DNA of 64,000 nucleotides, taken from Gracilibacillus salinarum. Lineage in GTDB: Bacteria; Bacillota; Bacilli; Bacillales; Amphibacillaceae. Made by a program: the position numbers and the translations under genes. Shown here one piece after another: positions 17,552 through 24,372 of the stretch (the first letter of the stretch is position 1; each line of letters opens with the position of its first letter). Location: the NCBI RefSeq assembly GCF_022919575.1, contig NZ_CP095071.1, positions 2,604,001 through 2,668,000 of the forward strand, in the 5' to 3' direction. Below the pieces are notes generated by a model, which saw only the letters and a program-made list of their open reading frames with translations, did not search any database and was not told the DNA's origin.

Positions 17552-18023
17552 GCGAATCGAACGTAGTGCCGAAGAAATAAAGGCGGATGATCTGTCCGCC
17601 ATTTTGACCAAGGTTGCGGACAATCGAGAAGCCATTGAAGAATGTTTAATCATTGTTGAGGAGCTTCACAAAGCGGAGGTACTGCCAGCGCTTAAGTCCT
17701 TTTTAAAAACAAGGCAAGAAGTAGGTGTCCTCGCTGTCGAACAACTTAATCAACCAGGCATGCATAACATTATCAAAAATGGTATGGCCATGCTGCAGCT
17801 GCTCGCAGCAATCGACACCGCCAAGTTAGATCAGCTGACTGGAGGATTAAACCAAGGAATTGAAAAAGCAGCGAAAAGTACAGAACACAACGAAGACATC
17901 GGTCTGTTCGGGTTAATGAAGGCGACGAATGACCCCAATGTCAAAAGGTCACTAAACATGATGATTCAATTTTTGCATGGCATGGGTGAAGGATTAGCAG
18001 AAAGTCAGGATGTGAAGCAATGA
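17526..18023 (+). CDS. DUF1641 protein (YjgD/YrhD-like)
   Basis: 165 aa, overlapping the 3' end of the dehydrogenase gene by 26 nt in another frame, with GAGGGGG upstream. The DUF1641 core is seen in GMHNIIKNGMAMLQLLAAI, then NEDIGLFGLMKATNDPNVKR and LNMMIQFLHGMGE. Bacillus YjgD and YrhD occupy the same place after large formate dehydrogenases. The protein is soluble and probably an accessory or structural partner of the dehydrogenase; its exact role is not established. Confidence 0.85.
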   Translation: MGRAIKQIERIERSAEEIKADDLSAILTKVADNREAIEECLIIVEELHKAEVLPALKSFLKTRQEVGVLAVEQLNQPGMHNIIKNGMAMLQLLAAIDTAKLDQLTGGLNQGIEKAAKSTEHNEDIGLFGLMKATNDPNVKRSLNMMIQFLHGMGEGLAESQDVKQ

Positions 18024-18238
18024 ATACCCGTAAACTGTCGATTCCAAATCTAAAAAAAGAAGACGAAGCAAAAATATCCGAAGCATTGCATGATGTATGG
18101 GGAGTGCAAAGTGTAGACATTAACGTACACACCCAGGAAGCAATTGTTTCTTACAATGAGAATGCCGGTGCATTACACGACTTCCAGCAAGCCATCAAAG
18201 ACGTTGGATATGATGCCCATGTACCAAAAGGCGACTGA
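18020..18238 (+). CDS. HMA-like small protein without the CxxC motif
   Basis: 72 aa, overlapping the DUF1641 stop by ATGA. The pattern of LSIPNLKKEDEAKISEALHD, then WGVQSVDINVHTQEAIVSYN and DFQQAIKDVGYDAHV follows the beta-alpha-beta-beta-alpha-beta fold of heavy-metal-associated domains (CopZ-like). No Cys is present at all, so it cannot bind copper in the usual way. Co-translation with the formate genes suggests a protein-interaction or assembly role. The stop lies within a decayed dispersed element. Confidence 0.68.
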   Translation: MNTRKLSIPNLKKEDEAKISEALHDVWGVQSVDINVHTQEAIVSYNENAGALHDFQQAIKDVGYDAHVPKGD

Positions 18239-18275
18239 TTCAATCAGCGGGTTATTACGGACGGTTAGCCCCGTG
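18236..18275 (+). repeat. Dispersed element, short and decayed
   Basis: TTCAATCAGCGGGTTATTAC, then GGACGGTTAGCC and the CCGTG end, followed by ATAAA at 18276-18280. The left end is altered and its ATAAA copy is missing. It lies between two genes of the formate operon. Confidence 0.65.
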
Positions 18276-18293
18276 ATAAAGGAGGGTGTTTCT

Positions 18294-18416
18294 ATGGCAA
18301 GAATCTGTGAGGTATGCGGACGTCAAGAGGATAGGGAAGAAGAACAACTCGTCTACGATATCCTTGACGTTTGCGAAGACTGTACGCAACATGTCGTACA
18401 GCAGATTGAGGAGTAA
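18294..18416 (+). CDS. 40-aa double-CxxC protein
   Basis: ATG at 18294 follows GGAGGGTG by a good spacing. The peptide has CEVCGRQ at residues 5-11 and CEDC near residues 27-30, with acidic spacer, so a zinc ribbon-like or iron-binding microprotein is expected. It is the last gene of the formate operon on the plus strand. I do not know a family name; small Cys-pair proteins occur beside some Bacillaceae formate dehydrogenases, but I cannot confirm orthology. Confidence 0.7.
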   Translation: MARICEVCGRQEDREEEQLVYDILDVCEDCTQHVVQQIEE

Positions 18417-18440
18417 CACCAGAAGCTGTGAATTTGCTGA

Positions 18441-18566
18441 AGTGGCCATAAAAGTGTAAAAAGTGGCCATTAAAGATGCGAAAGTGGCCATAAAAACAAT
18501 AAAAGTGACCATTAAATGCACAAAAGTGGCCATAAAGACGCGAAAAGTGGCCATAAAAACAAGAAC
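18441..18566. repeat. Six tandem copies of a 21-bp repeat
   Basis: AGTGGCC (once AGTGACC) recurs at exactly 21-bp steps: 18441, 18462, 18483, 18504, 18525, 18546. Each unit is about AAGTGGCCATAAAAACAAT. The region lies between the convergent formate operon and transporter gene, just before a shared terminator. Minus-strand frames through it are repeat artefacts. Confidence 0.88.
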
Positions 18567-18598
18567 CGAACAGCAAGAGGCTGTTCGGTTCTTTCTTT
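18562..18598. terminator. Bidirectional terminator between formate genes
   Basis: AGAACCGAACAG and CTGTTCGGTTCT form a perfect 12-bp stem with a 7-nt loop, followed by a T-rich tract. It separates two convergent transcripts. Confidence 0.9.
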
Positions 18599-18610
18599 GA
18601 TATAGTAGTC

Positions 18611-19387
18611 CTATACTTTTTCCCGCAAATAGGCCATCCAGTAGAAGAGACCGACAAAGATGGCTCCCCCAACAGCGTTTCCAAGGAATACGGCAACAAA
18701 ATTCACAACGTATTCCCACCAGCTAAAGTAACCGGCAAAGATAGCGGCTGGGATCACAAACATGTTTGCTACAACGTGCTGAAAGCCAATGGCTACAAAC
18801 GCCATAATCGGAAACCAGATGCCCAGAATTTTGCCTGCAACATCATCGGCACTGTAGCAGAGCCAAACGGCTAAACATACGAGCCAGTTTGCTCCGATGC
18901 CAGAGACAAAGGCTTCTGAAAACGAAGCATCCACTTTATGTTCTGCAATGGCAACGGTCCTTTCTAAGTACGCTCCTGTTTCCGTTAATCCTAAATAATG
19001 TCCAAAAAAATAGGCAACAAAGATCGAACCGATAAAATTACTGACCGTAACGATCGACCAGTTTTTCACGATATGAATGGTCTTAATTTTGCCAGCAAAT
19101 CTGGCGGTTGCTACGGCCATCATGTTTCCTGTCAGCAGTTCGCCCCCGGCAATTAAGACAAAGACGAGTCCGACTGGGAACACAGCTCCACCAATCAAGG
19201 CAGACATCGATCCCCAGATTTCTTCAGGTAGATTTCCTGTTACTCTTATGTCGAGCAAAAAACCAAATGAAATAAAAGCGCCTGCTAAAAAACCTAAGAT
19301 AATCGTAGTCGTAAGGGGCAGGTGTACCTTTTTTTCTCCATTTTCCATCGCTATTTGTGCTGTTTTTCTCGGTGCATGGAATGCCAT
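18611..19387 (-). CDS. Formate/nitrite transporter family protein (FocA/NirC-like)
   Basis: 258 aa with six hydrophobic segments. Family signatures include LAGAFISFGFLL, GGELLTGNMM and the repeat-related SGIGANWLVCLAVW; GFQHVVANMFVIPAA contains the conserved His of the pore. The family moves formate or nitrite across the membrane as a pentameric channel. Neighbouring dehydrogenase and FdhD genes point to formate. It is transcribed after fdhD on the same strand with an 18-bp gap, so the two probably share a transcript. Confidence 0.9.
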   Translation of the reverse strand: MAFHAPRKTAQIAMENGEKKVHLPLTTTIILGFLAGAFISFGFLLDIRVTGNLPEEIWGSMSALIGGAVFPVGLVFVLIAGGELLTGNMMAVATARFAGKIKTIHIVKNWSIVTVSNFIGSIFVAYFFGHYLGLTETGAYLERTVAIAEHKVDASFSEAFVSGIGANWLVCLAVWLCYSADDVAGKILGIWFPIMAFVAIGFQHVVANMFVIPAAIFAGYFSWWEYVVNFVAVFLGNAVGGAIFVGLFYWMAYLREKV

Positions 19388-19405
19388 TATCTCACCTGCT
19401 TTCTG

Positions 19406-20197
19406 TTATGTTTCGCTTTGCGTAATACGTTGCGGGTGTGTGTAAATATTTAATCGTTCATTTCGAATAAAACCAACTGCAGTAATCCCTAAGTCATCTG
19501 CAAGTTTCAAAGCTAATGATGTCGGGGCTGATTTTGATAAGAGCAGGCCGACACCAATTTTAGCAACTTTTAAGACAATTTCAGATGAGATTCTGCCACT
19601 AAAGACAATCACCTTATCTGCCAATGGAATGCGATTTTCAAGGCAATGTCCATAGATTTTGTCTAACGCATTGTGCCTGCCGATATCGGTACGGGAGAGT
19701 AGCAGTTGTTCTTTTGTCCCAAGGGCTGCGTTGTGAAAACCACCTGTTAAACGGAAAAGAGTGGATTGTTCCTGCATCTGATTCATTAAGTCCAAGCATT
19801 GCTTCACAGATACTTGCATGTCAGTCATAATCGTCTTTGCTGTCAGTACATCATTCTGGAAGTAAAATTGTCTGCTCTTTCCACAGCATGAACCAATAAA
19901 CCGTTTGGAAACCGTGTTTTTATTCCTGATTTCTTTGTTTTTTAATTCAACATAAGCAAAACCCTTGTCCTGATCGATATGTAATGCCGCCAATTGGTTG
20001 ATAGAGCGGATGATTCCTTCAGAAGCCAGGAAGCCGATGACCAGCTCTTTCAAGTAATCCGGTGAGCAAACCATCGTCGCAAACTCTTCCCCGTCCAATT
20101 GTATGGTCAGCGGATATTCCACCGCGGCATTATCTTCGGTTTCGTTCAGCCGGTCACCATCGAACGTCACCACTTTTATTTTCTCAACGTTTAGCAT
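19406..20197 (-). CDS. fdhD: FdhD sulfurtransferase for formate dehydrogenase
   Basis: FdhD passes sulfur to the molybdenum cofactor, which activates formate dehydrogenase. About 263 aa from the ATG at 20197, which follows GGGAGAGG. The diagnostic Cys pair lies in GSCCGKSR. Other conserved parts are YPLTIQLDGEEFATMVCSP, GGFHNAALG, SRTDIGRHNALDKIYG and FSGRISSEIVLKVAK. It is the first gene of a two-gene unit with the transporter, facing the dehydrogenase operon. Confidence 0.93.
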   Translation of the reverse strand: MLNVEKIKVVTFDGDRLNETEDNAAVEYPLTIQLDGEEFATMVCSPDYLKELVIGFLASEGIIRSINQLAALHIDQDKGFAYVELKNKEIRNKNTVSKRFIGSCCGKSRQFYFQNDVLTAKTIMTDMQVSVKQCLDLMNQMQEQSTLFRLTGGFHNAALGTKEQLLLSRTDIGRHNALDKIYGHCLENRIPLADKVIVFSGRISSEIVLKVAKIGVGLLLSKSAPTSLALKLADDLGITAVGFIRNERLNIYTHPQRITQSET

Positions 20198-20370
20198 ATA
20201 CACCTCTCCCGATCCATTTACTATTAACTTTGCCTAAAATGGCAGAATTTATTGGTGGGAATTGATATTTTTTAATGACGCTAGCTTTTGTAAGGCTTCT
20301 AGTAACTTCCTATAAATATGGATTATGTCATCGCTAGCCAAGCATTCATATTGAGATATTTAATGTGCTA

Positions 20371-20505
20371 GGATACCGCTCCGTCCAACCACTCCGCGTC
20401 CTGCGGGGCACGGCTGGAGCTAACTTTGTGAAGAAGAACGCTTCACAAAGTTAGCTCCAGCACCTGCACAATCCCGCGGGAGTCTCCGTGGTTGGCCTAC
20501 GCTAA
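20371..20505. repeat. Large palindromic intergenic repeat A
   Basis: The core CTGGAGCTAACTTTGTGAAG (20414-20433) pairs perfectly with 20441-20460 across a 7-nt loop. Outside this, CCAACCAC (20385-20392) faces GTGGTTGG (20488-20495), and CCGCGTCCTGCGGGG faces CCCGCGGGAGTCTCCG imperfectly. Similar GGAGACTCCCGCGG / CCGCGTCCTG ends occur in many Bacillaceae intergenic repeats, and in repeat B below. Confidence 0.8.
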
Positions 20506-20626
20506 GATGGGGGCTCTACAATTTTTGTAATAGCTAGTATATTGATCTTATGCATATATAATAGCTATTGAAAAATGCTTAGAACCACTGCTTTTTGCTG
20601 TTCCATACGTTGTAACACTTCCATTC

Positions 20627-20813
20627 AGCGTAGGAAATAGGCGGAGACTCCCGTGGAATCAGCGCGAGCTGAAGATCCACTTGGTTTGTGCCTGCGTCTG
20701 CCAGTATCTCTTTGAAGTAAGCTTCCTCGGCACAAGGCAGCAAAGAAGCATTTTCAAGTAGTAGCCTAGCTGAAGCCGTGCCCACAGGACGCGGAGCCTA
20801 TTTCCGGAGCTTT
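20627..20813. repeat. Large palindromic intergenic repeat B
   Basis: GGAAATAGGC (20633-20642) faces GCCTATTTCC (20796-20805), with GGAGACTCCCGTGG and CCCACAGGACGCGG inside each end. These inner blocks match repeat A, so the two belong to one family with different interiors. The 68-aa frame through it is an artefact. Confidence 0.75.
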
Positions 20814-20943
20814 GCAATGCAGATAAAATATTTCAAAATGACCGTTTTGCCATACAGCTTTAGTTAACATCATCCATATTATAGGAACTCAACTTCATGC
20901 CCCATATGATTACTTCTGTAGCTGCACTTTTCTTAACTGATAA

Positions 20944-20987
20944 TAAAAAAAGCATCCATTGTGATTAATTTTCAAAATGGATGCTTG
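20944..20987 (-). terminator. Terminator of the mutS2-like gene
   Basis: AAGCATCCAT and ATGGATGCTT form a stem with a long AT loop, followed on the minus strand by seven T. It abuts the stop of the mutS2-like gene. Confidence 0.82.
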
Positions 20988-20992
20988 TTAGT

Positions 20993-22894
20993 TCATTCTC
21001 TATTCTTTTTCATTTCTTTTTGTATGTTTCGTAGTGCTTTTTTGGAACCGCGCTCGATATCATGCTGCATTTTTCGAGTTTTGAAATCTGTAAACAATGA
21101 ATCGATATCGTACCCCGCTGGATATAATTCCTGCGCGGATATTTCCAAGGAAATTCTTTTTACATTTATCTGCTCAATATCTCCATCATAGAACACCTCA
21201 ACATTATAAAAATTATCCATTTCTCTATAGACAATCCCAACGTCATCGCGGTCCAACAGTTTGACACGATCGCCTTTTTTATAATCATGGTACGACATAC
21301 GTTCCGCTTTTTTTAGCTTAGGTTTCCGTATTTTACTCTCATGAACACGTTCCATCCGGTATCCTTTATGCTCCATATATTGCTTCGCCCGTTGCAGTAC
21401 ATGCTCCCGAACATTCATTTTTTCAGAAATCCAAAGAGCGTTACTTTCGCCTGATTCCCCTATCACTAATTGATACATAGGTTCCAATGTATTACTGTCG
21501 AATTGCATGGCTGCATTCATAAAGTCCTCATGCATTTCTGAAAAACGTTTGATTTCACCGTAATGGGTTGTCGCTACTGTCATACATCCCATGTAGTAAA
21601 ATTCCTCTAAAATCGAAATGGCAAGTGCCGCTCCTTCATTCGGTTCTGTACCACTTCCTATTTCATCAAATAGCAAAAGGGTATTATTATTGGAGGAACG
21701 CATAATCTCTGAGATATTTTTCATATGAGAGGAAAATGTACTTAGTGCATTCTCTATACTTTGGTTATCCCCGATATCGACGAAGATGTTCTCAAATACG
21801 GAGATTTCTGTTTCCTTATTTGCGATAATATGAAAACCTGACATAGCTGCTAACGTTAATAATCCGATTGTTTTTAATACAATGGTTTTCCCGCCAGCAT
21901 TAGGTCCCGTAATAATTAAGCTTCGATAATCGTTTCCTATTTCAAAATCAAGTGGTACAGCGTCCCCTGTTAAAAGCGGATGCTTACAACTCACTAATTT
22001 TATATAGCCATAATCGTTTAACTTCGGTTCGATACCGCCAATTTGTTTACTAAATTTCGCTTTTGCAAATACCATATCATATTGGCTAATGAGCTCCATG
22101 TTTATCTTGATGTCATAGAGGTTCTCTAAAAGCATTCCTGTTAATGCAGCTAATATCTGGTATTCTTCCATCGCCTCTTCCGCTTTCAGACTGGCAAGCT
22201 CCCCACCTAATTTTGTAACGGCAGCTGGTTCGATAAACACGGTGGAGCCTTTAGAAGAAACCTCGATGATAGTACCTGGCACCTGATTTTTGTAAGAAGC
22301 CTTAACCGGAATCGTAAAGCGGTCATCCTTCTTACTAATAAAGTACTCCTGGATATACTTCTTATTTGTACCGTTATTTAAAAATTTATTTAATCGGTCA
22401 TTTATTTTTTCCTCGGTTGCTTGAATGCTATTGCGGATTCTTCTTAATTCTTTACTTGCAGCGGAAGCTACTTTGTTCCCTTTAATCGAAAAATCAATTT
22501 CCTCTTCCAAATGGTGAAATTCGGTCATTGAATTGGCATACGAAGCTAGTACCGGTGCGAAAAATCCTTTCTCGTTCATAAACTTTTTAATTTTTCTGCA
22601 GCCTCTTAAAAAGTCTGCTACACTGGTTAATTCGCTTGGATCCAGCATGATACCTTTTTCAAGATTTTGTATCATATTGTCGATATTAGATACGCCTAAA
22701 AATGGTACACGGCTCCCTGCATCTAAGATGGTTCGTGCTTCTGTTGTTTCATTCAAACGGTTTCTTACTACGTTCAGATCTGTACTTGGTTTTAATTTAT
22801 CTAATAATTGTTTACCTAATCCACTTACACAATAGGATTTTATTATTTGTTTTAATTCATTATATTGAATCTTCTCGTACGTTGTTTCATTCAT
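20993..22894 (-). CDS. MutS2-like ATPase lacking the Smr domain
   Basis: 633 aa. The N-terminal core and clamp region is MutS2-like (ISKKDDRFTIPVKASYKNQV; GSTVFIEPAAV). The ABC-type ATPase has Walker A GPNAGGKT at residues 330-337, the signature region STFSSHMKNI, Walker B LLLFDEIGSGTEP and the switch histidine TTHYGEIK. A KOW-like stretch follows (KKGDRVKLLDRDDVGIVYRE). The protein ends there, whereas housekeeping MutS2 is about 780 aa with a C-terminal Smr nuclease. MutS2 of Bacillus acts on collided ribosomes; this paralogue could split ribosomes without cutting RNA. GAGGAG precedes the start. The leader carries a small ORF and terminator. Confidence 0.85.
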   Translation of the reverse strand: MNETTYEKIQYNELKQIIKSYCVSGLGKQLLDKLKPSTDLNVVRNRLNETTEARTILDAGSRVPFLGVSNIDNMIQNLEKGIMLDPSELTSVADFLRGCRKIKKFMNEKGFFAPVLASYANSMTEFHHLEEEIDFSIKGNKVASAASKELRRIRNSIQATEEKINDRLNKFLNNGTNKKYIQEYFISKKDDRFTIPVKASYKNQVPGTIIEVSSKGSTVFIEPAAVTKLGGELASLKAEEAMEEYQILAALTGMLLENLYDIKINMELISQYDMVFAKAKFSKQIGGIEPKLNDYGYIKLVSCKHPLLTGDAVPLDFEIGNDYRSLIITGPNAGGKTIVLKTIGLLTLAAMSGFHIIANKETEISVFENIFVDIGDNQSIENALSTFSSHMKNISEIMRSSNNNTLLLFDEIGSGTEPNEGAALAISILEEFYYMGCMTVATTHYGEIKRFSEMHEDFMNAAMQFDSNTLEPMYQLVIGESGESNALWISEKMNVREHVLQRAKQYMEHKGYRMERVHESKIRKPKLKKAERMSYHDYKKGDRVKLLDRDDVGIVYREMDNFYNVEVFYDGDIEQINVKRISLEISAQELYPAGYDIDSLFTDFKTRKMQHDIERGSKKALRNIQKEMKKNRE

Positions 22895-22929
22895 TTTTGG
22901 ATGCTCCTCATTATGATTTTTTCATAATA

Positions 22930-22941
22930 GAAGATACCTAC
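22930..22941 (-). promoter_or_regulatory. Leader segment complementary to the upstream small ORF
   Basis: GAAGATACCTAC on the plus strand is the exact inverted repeat of GTAGGTATCTTC at 23078-23089, inside the small ORF. In the minus-strand transcript both segments can pair, and both can compete with GGTATC in the terminator. It lies about 20 nt before the mutS2-like ribosome site. Confidence 0.6.
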
Positions 22942-22964
22942 CGATTAGATTTCAATGAAACTTC

Positions 22965-23006
22965 GACAAAAATAAATAAAAAAACTGCGGGGATACCGCA
23001 GTTTTT
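22965..23006 (-). terminator. Leader terminator upstream of the mutS2-like gene
   Basis: In the minus-strand transcript AAAAACTGCGG pairs with CCGCAGTTTTT (11 bp, 5-nt loop TATCC), followed by a T-rich tract. It stands about 70 nt before the start codon and should stop transcription unless prevented. Confidence 0.85.
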
Positions 23007-23055
23007 CACATTCACAAGATACGTGTAACAGGCAGCAAAAATAATTTCCTTGCCA

Positions 23056-23130
23056 TTACACGCTTTGTAATTGCTCTGTAGGTATCTTCATAGGTTTCAG
23101 AATAAGACATAACAAATAAAAGGACATCAT
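23056..23130 (-). CDS. Leader peptide ORF of the mutS2-like gene (23-24 aa)
   Basis: A short frame starting with two ATG codons (23130 and 23127) behind AAAAAAGGGA, coding MMSFYLLCLILKPMKIPTEQ and ending LQSV, then TAA. It ends about 50 nt before the terminator stem. Its codons for KIPT contain GATACC, which is complementary to GGTATC in the terminator stem-loop and to a later leader segment. This is the layout of ribosome-mediated attenuators that switch on antibiotic-resistance ABC-F and related genes. Translation of the ORF is not proven. Confidence 0.55.
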   Translation of the reverse strand: MMSFYLLCLILKPMKIPTEQLQSV

Positions 23131-23310
23131 TCCCTTTTTTAGACAACATCTTTATTCTGTTAGATATTTTTCCTATTTAGAACCTATCGCACTCACAAAA
23201 AGCACCTCTTATTTATTTATCGTTACTTTCATTGAAATCTACTTTTAATATAACATGCGCTTATCAAAAAGTAAATTTTAACTTGGAGGATATGATACTG
23301 CCATCGATAA

Positions 23311-23339
23311 GTGACTTAAATCCCCTTTTATGATATAAT
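23311..23339 (+). promoter_or_regulatory. Sigma-A-like promoter for the antitoxin RNA
   Basis: GTGACT (23311-23316), a 17-bp spacer and TATAAT (23334-23339), pointing towards the 3' end of the toxin gene on the opposite strand. Confidence 0.65.
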
Positions 23340-23345
23340 TTCAAT

Positions 23346-23480
23346 AAGAAATGCATATAATAATAACCCGTAGCACTAACTACGGGTTATGGATAAGCGG
23401 TTCCCCCAGAGGGATCGGCTATCACAAGGTGGTAGACCTCTCCTAATTACTTCTTAGGGCAAATAGGGAGGTCTATTTTC
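23346..23480 (+). ncRNA. Predicted antitoxin RNA of a type I toxin-antitoxin pair
   Basis: From the promoter above to a terminator formed by TAGACCTC (23433-23440) and GAGGTCTA (23468-23475) followed by TTTTC. The predicted RNA, about 135 nt, overlaps the toxin stop codon and its 3' untranslated region in antisense, as in TxpA/RatA and BsrG/SR4-type systems. Exact ends are inferred. Confidence 0.55.
23365..23388 (-). terminator. Hairpin ending the toxin transcript
   Basis: AACCCGTAG and CTACGGGTT form a 9-bp stem followed on the minus strand by ATTATTATAT. It is a probable 3' end of the toxin mRNA and would also be part of the antisense RNA. Confidence 0.55.
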
Positions 23481-23568
23481 GTTTGATCAGAGAAACGATC
23501 AAAGCGAGCAATGCAATTAAGAAAGTACCAAAACTAAATAGTACCATAAAACTCTCATACATACTCAT
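23473..23568 (-). CDS. Holin-like type I toxin peptide (31 aa)
   Basis: From the ATG at 23568, behind GGGGG with good spacing, the peptide reads MSMYESFMVLFSFGTFLIAL and then LALIVSLIKRK. It has a short polar start, one membrane helix and a basic tail. This pattern is typical of the putative holin-like toxins found with antisense RNAs in Bacillales. An ATG two codons earlier is possible. The adjacent plus-strand promoter and terminator supply the expected antisense RNA. Confidence 0.75.
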   Translation of the reverse strand: MSMYESFMVLFSFGTFLIALLALIVSLIKRK

Positions 23569-23728
23569 AGGCATCACCCCCTTCCATTAAGGGGATTAGC
23601 CGACCTTGCCCTAAAAGAACGTTATCCTTCTCTAGTATAACACAGCAAACACGAACTTACATTCCCTTTTTGTTAATCTATTATATCCAAGAGTGTCTCT
23701 CCACAACATGTTATTTGGTCTATCCCGG

Positions 23729-24176
23729 AAAAATAATCGTGGAAAAAACAGTATCTTTTCTTATAGAGGAAATTGCAAGTTTAATTGAAGTATACCTTAC
23801 AAATGAAGGGTTTGACATTGATAGAACATCATAGGAAAAGATGCATTAAAGTGCATTCAGACTACTGCTTTTGATATAGCATTAATAGATATTATGCTTT
23901 TAGAAGCAGATGGCTTTACCTTATGCCAGCGAATCAGGGAAAATTATCATTATCCTGTTATAATGCTTACAGCAATGATAGAGGAGACCGATAAAATTAC
24001 CAGACTAACTCTTGGGGCAGATGATTACATTACAAAACTATTTATTCCAATAGAAATGGTCGCCCGAGTAATTAGCTATCGCCAAGGAAATTGTGAAACG
24101 ACATCAAGGAACTGTTTCTGTTTCAAATTCTAATGAGAAGTTTGAATTTAACATTTACCTCCCAACTCTCTCATAA
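23729..24176 (+). pseudogene. Remnant of a VanR/VanS-like two-component system
   Basis: Broken pieces in several frames: KIIVE, then EEIASLIEVYLTNEGFDID, then LIDIMLLEADGFTLCQRIRE, VIMLTAM, LTLGADDYITK and PIEMVARV from an OmpR-type receiver domain. Directly after it comes AIVKRHQGTVSVSNS and NEKFEFNIYLPTLS, the C-terminal end of a histidine kinase. The DNA-binding domain and nearly all of the kinase are missing, so an internal deletion fused the remains. An intact VanRS-like pair is present at 48-49.8 kb. Confidence 0.75.
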
Positions 24177-24217
24177 GACTTTAATGGGGAAATCATTGTA
24201 GACTAACTAATGGTAAA

Positions 24218-24366
24218 GGGCCAGACCCCATAAAGTGGCAAAACGCTTTCCTTTCGTTCTATTTACGTACAGTTCAATGAAATTTAGCAGGTCGGCAACT
24301 TCCACTTATAGATGTAGCACCACAAAACCCCTACTAAAAAAACAGCATGATTTGCGGGGTCTGCCC
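24218..24366. repeat. Segment bounded by GGGCCAGACCCC / GGGGTCTGCCC
   Basis: GGGCCAGACCCC (24218-24229) and GGGGTCTGCCC (24356-24366) are near inverted repeats 150 bp apart. The interior has no gene and includes AAAAAAACAGCATGATTTGC, which resembles hairpin arms at 35.2 and 39.1 kb. Its nature is unclear. Confidence 0.45.
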
Positions 24367-24372
24367 CCCCTC

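Noticed and set aside
18441-18566. Possible CRISPR array (regular short repeats)
   Set aside because: Units are 21 bp with no distinct spacers; they are simple tandem copies and no cas genes are near.
18255-18719. Long minus-strand frames rich in MATF/YGHF repeats
   Set aside because: They arise from the 21-bp repeat array and overlap a real gene on each side.
20579-20785. Possible 68-aa gene
   Set aside because: It lies wholly inside palindromic repeat B and has no protein-like features.
23894-24133. 79-aa ORF as an intact response regulator
   Set aside because: It is only a middle piece of a receiver domain; the surrounding frames show it is a relic.
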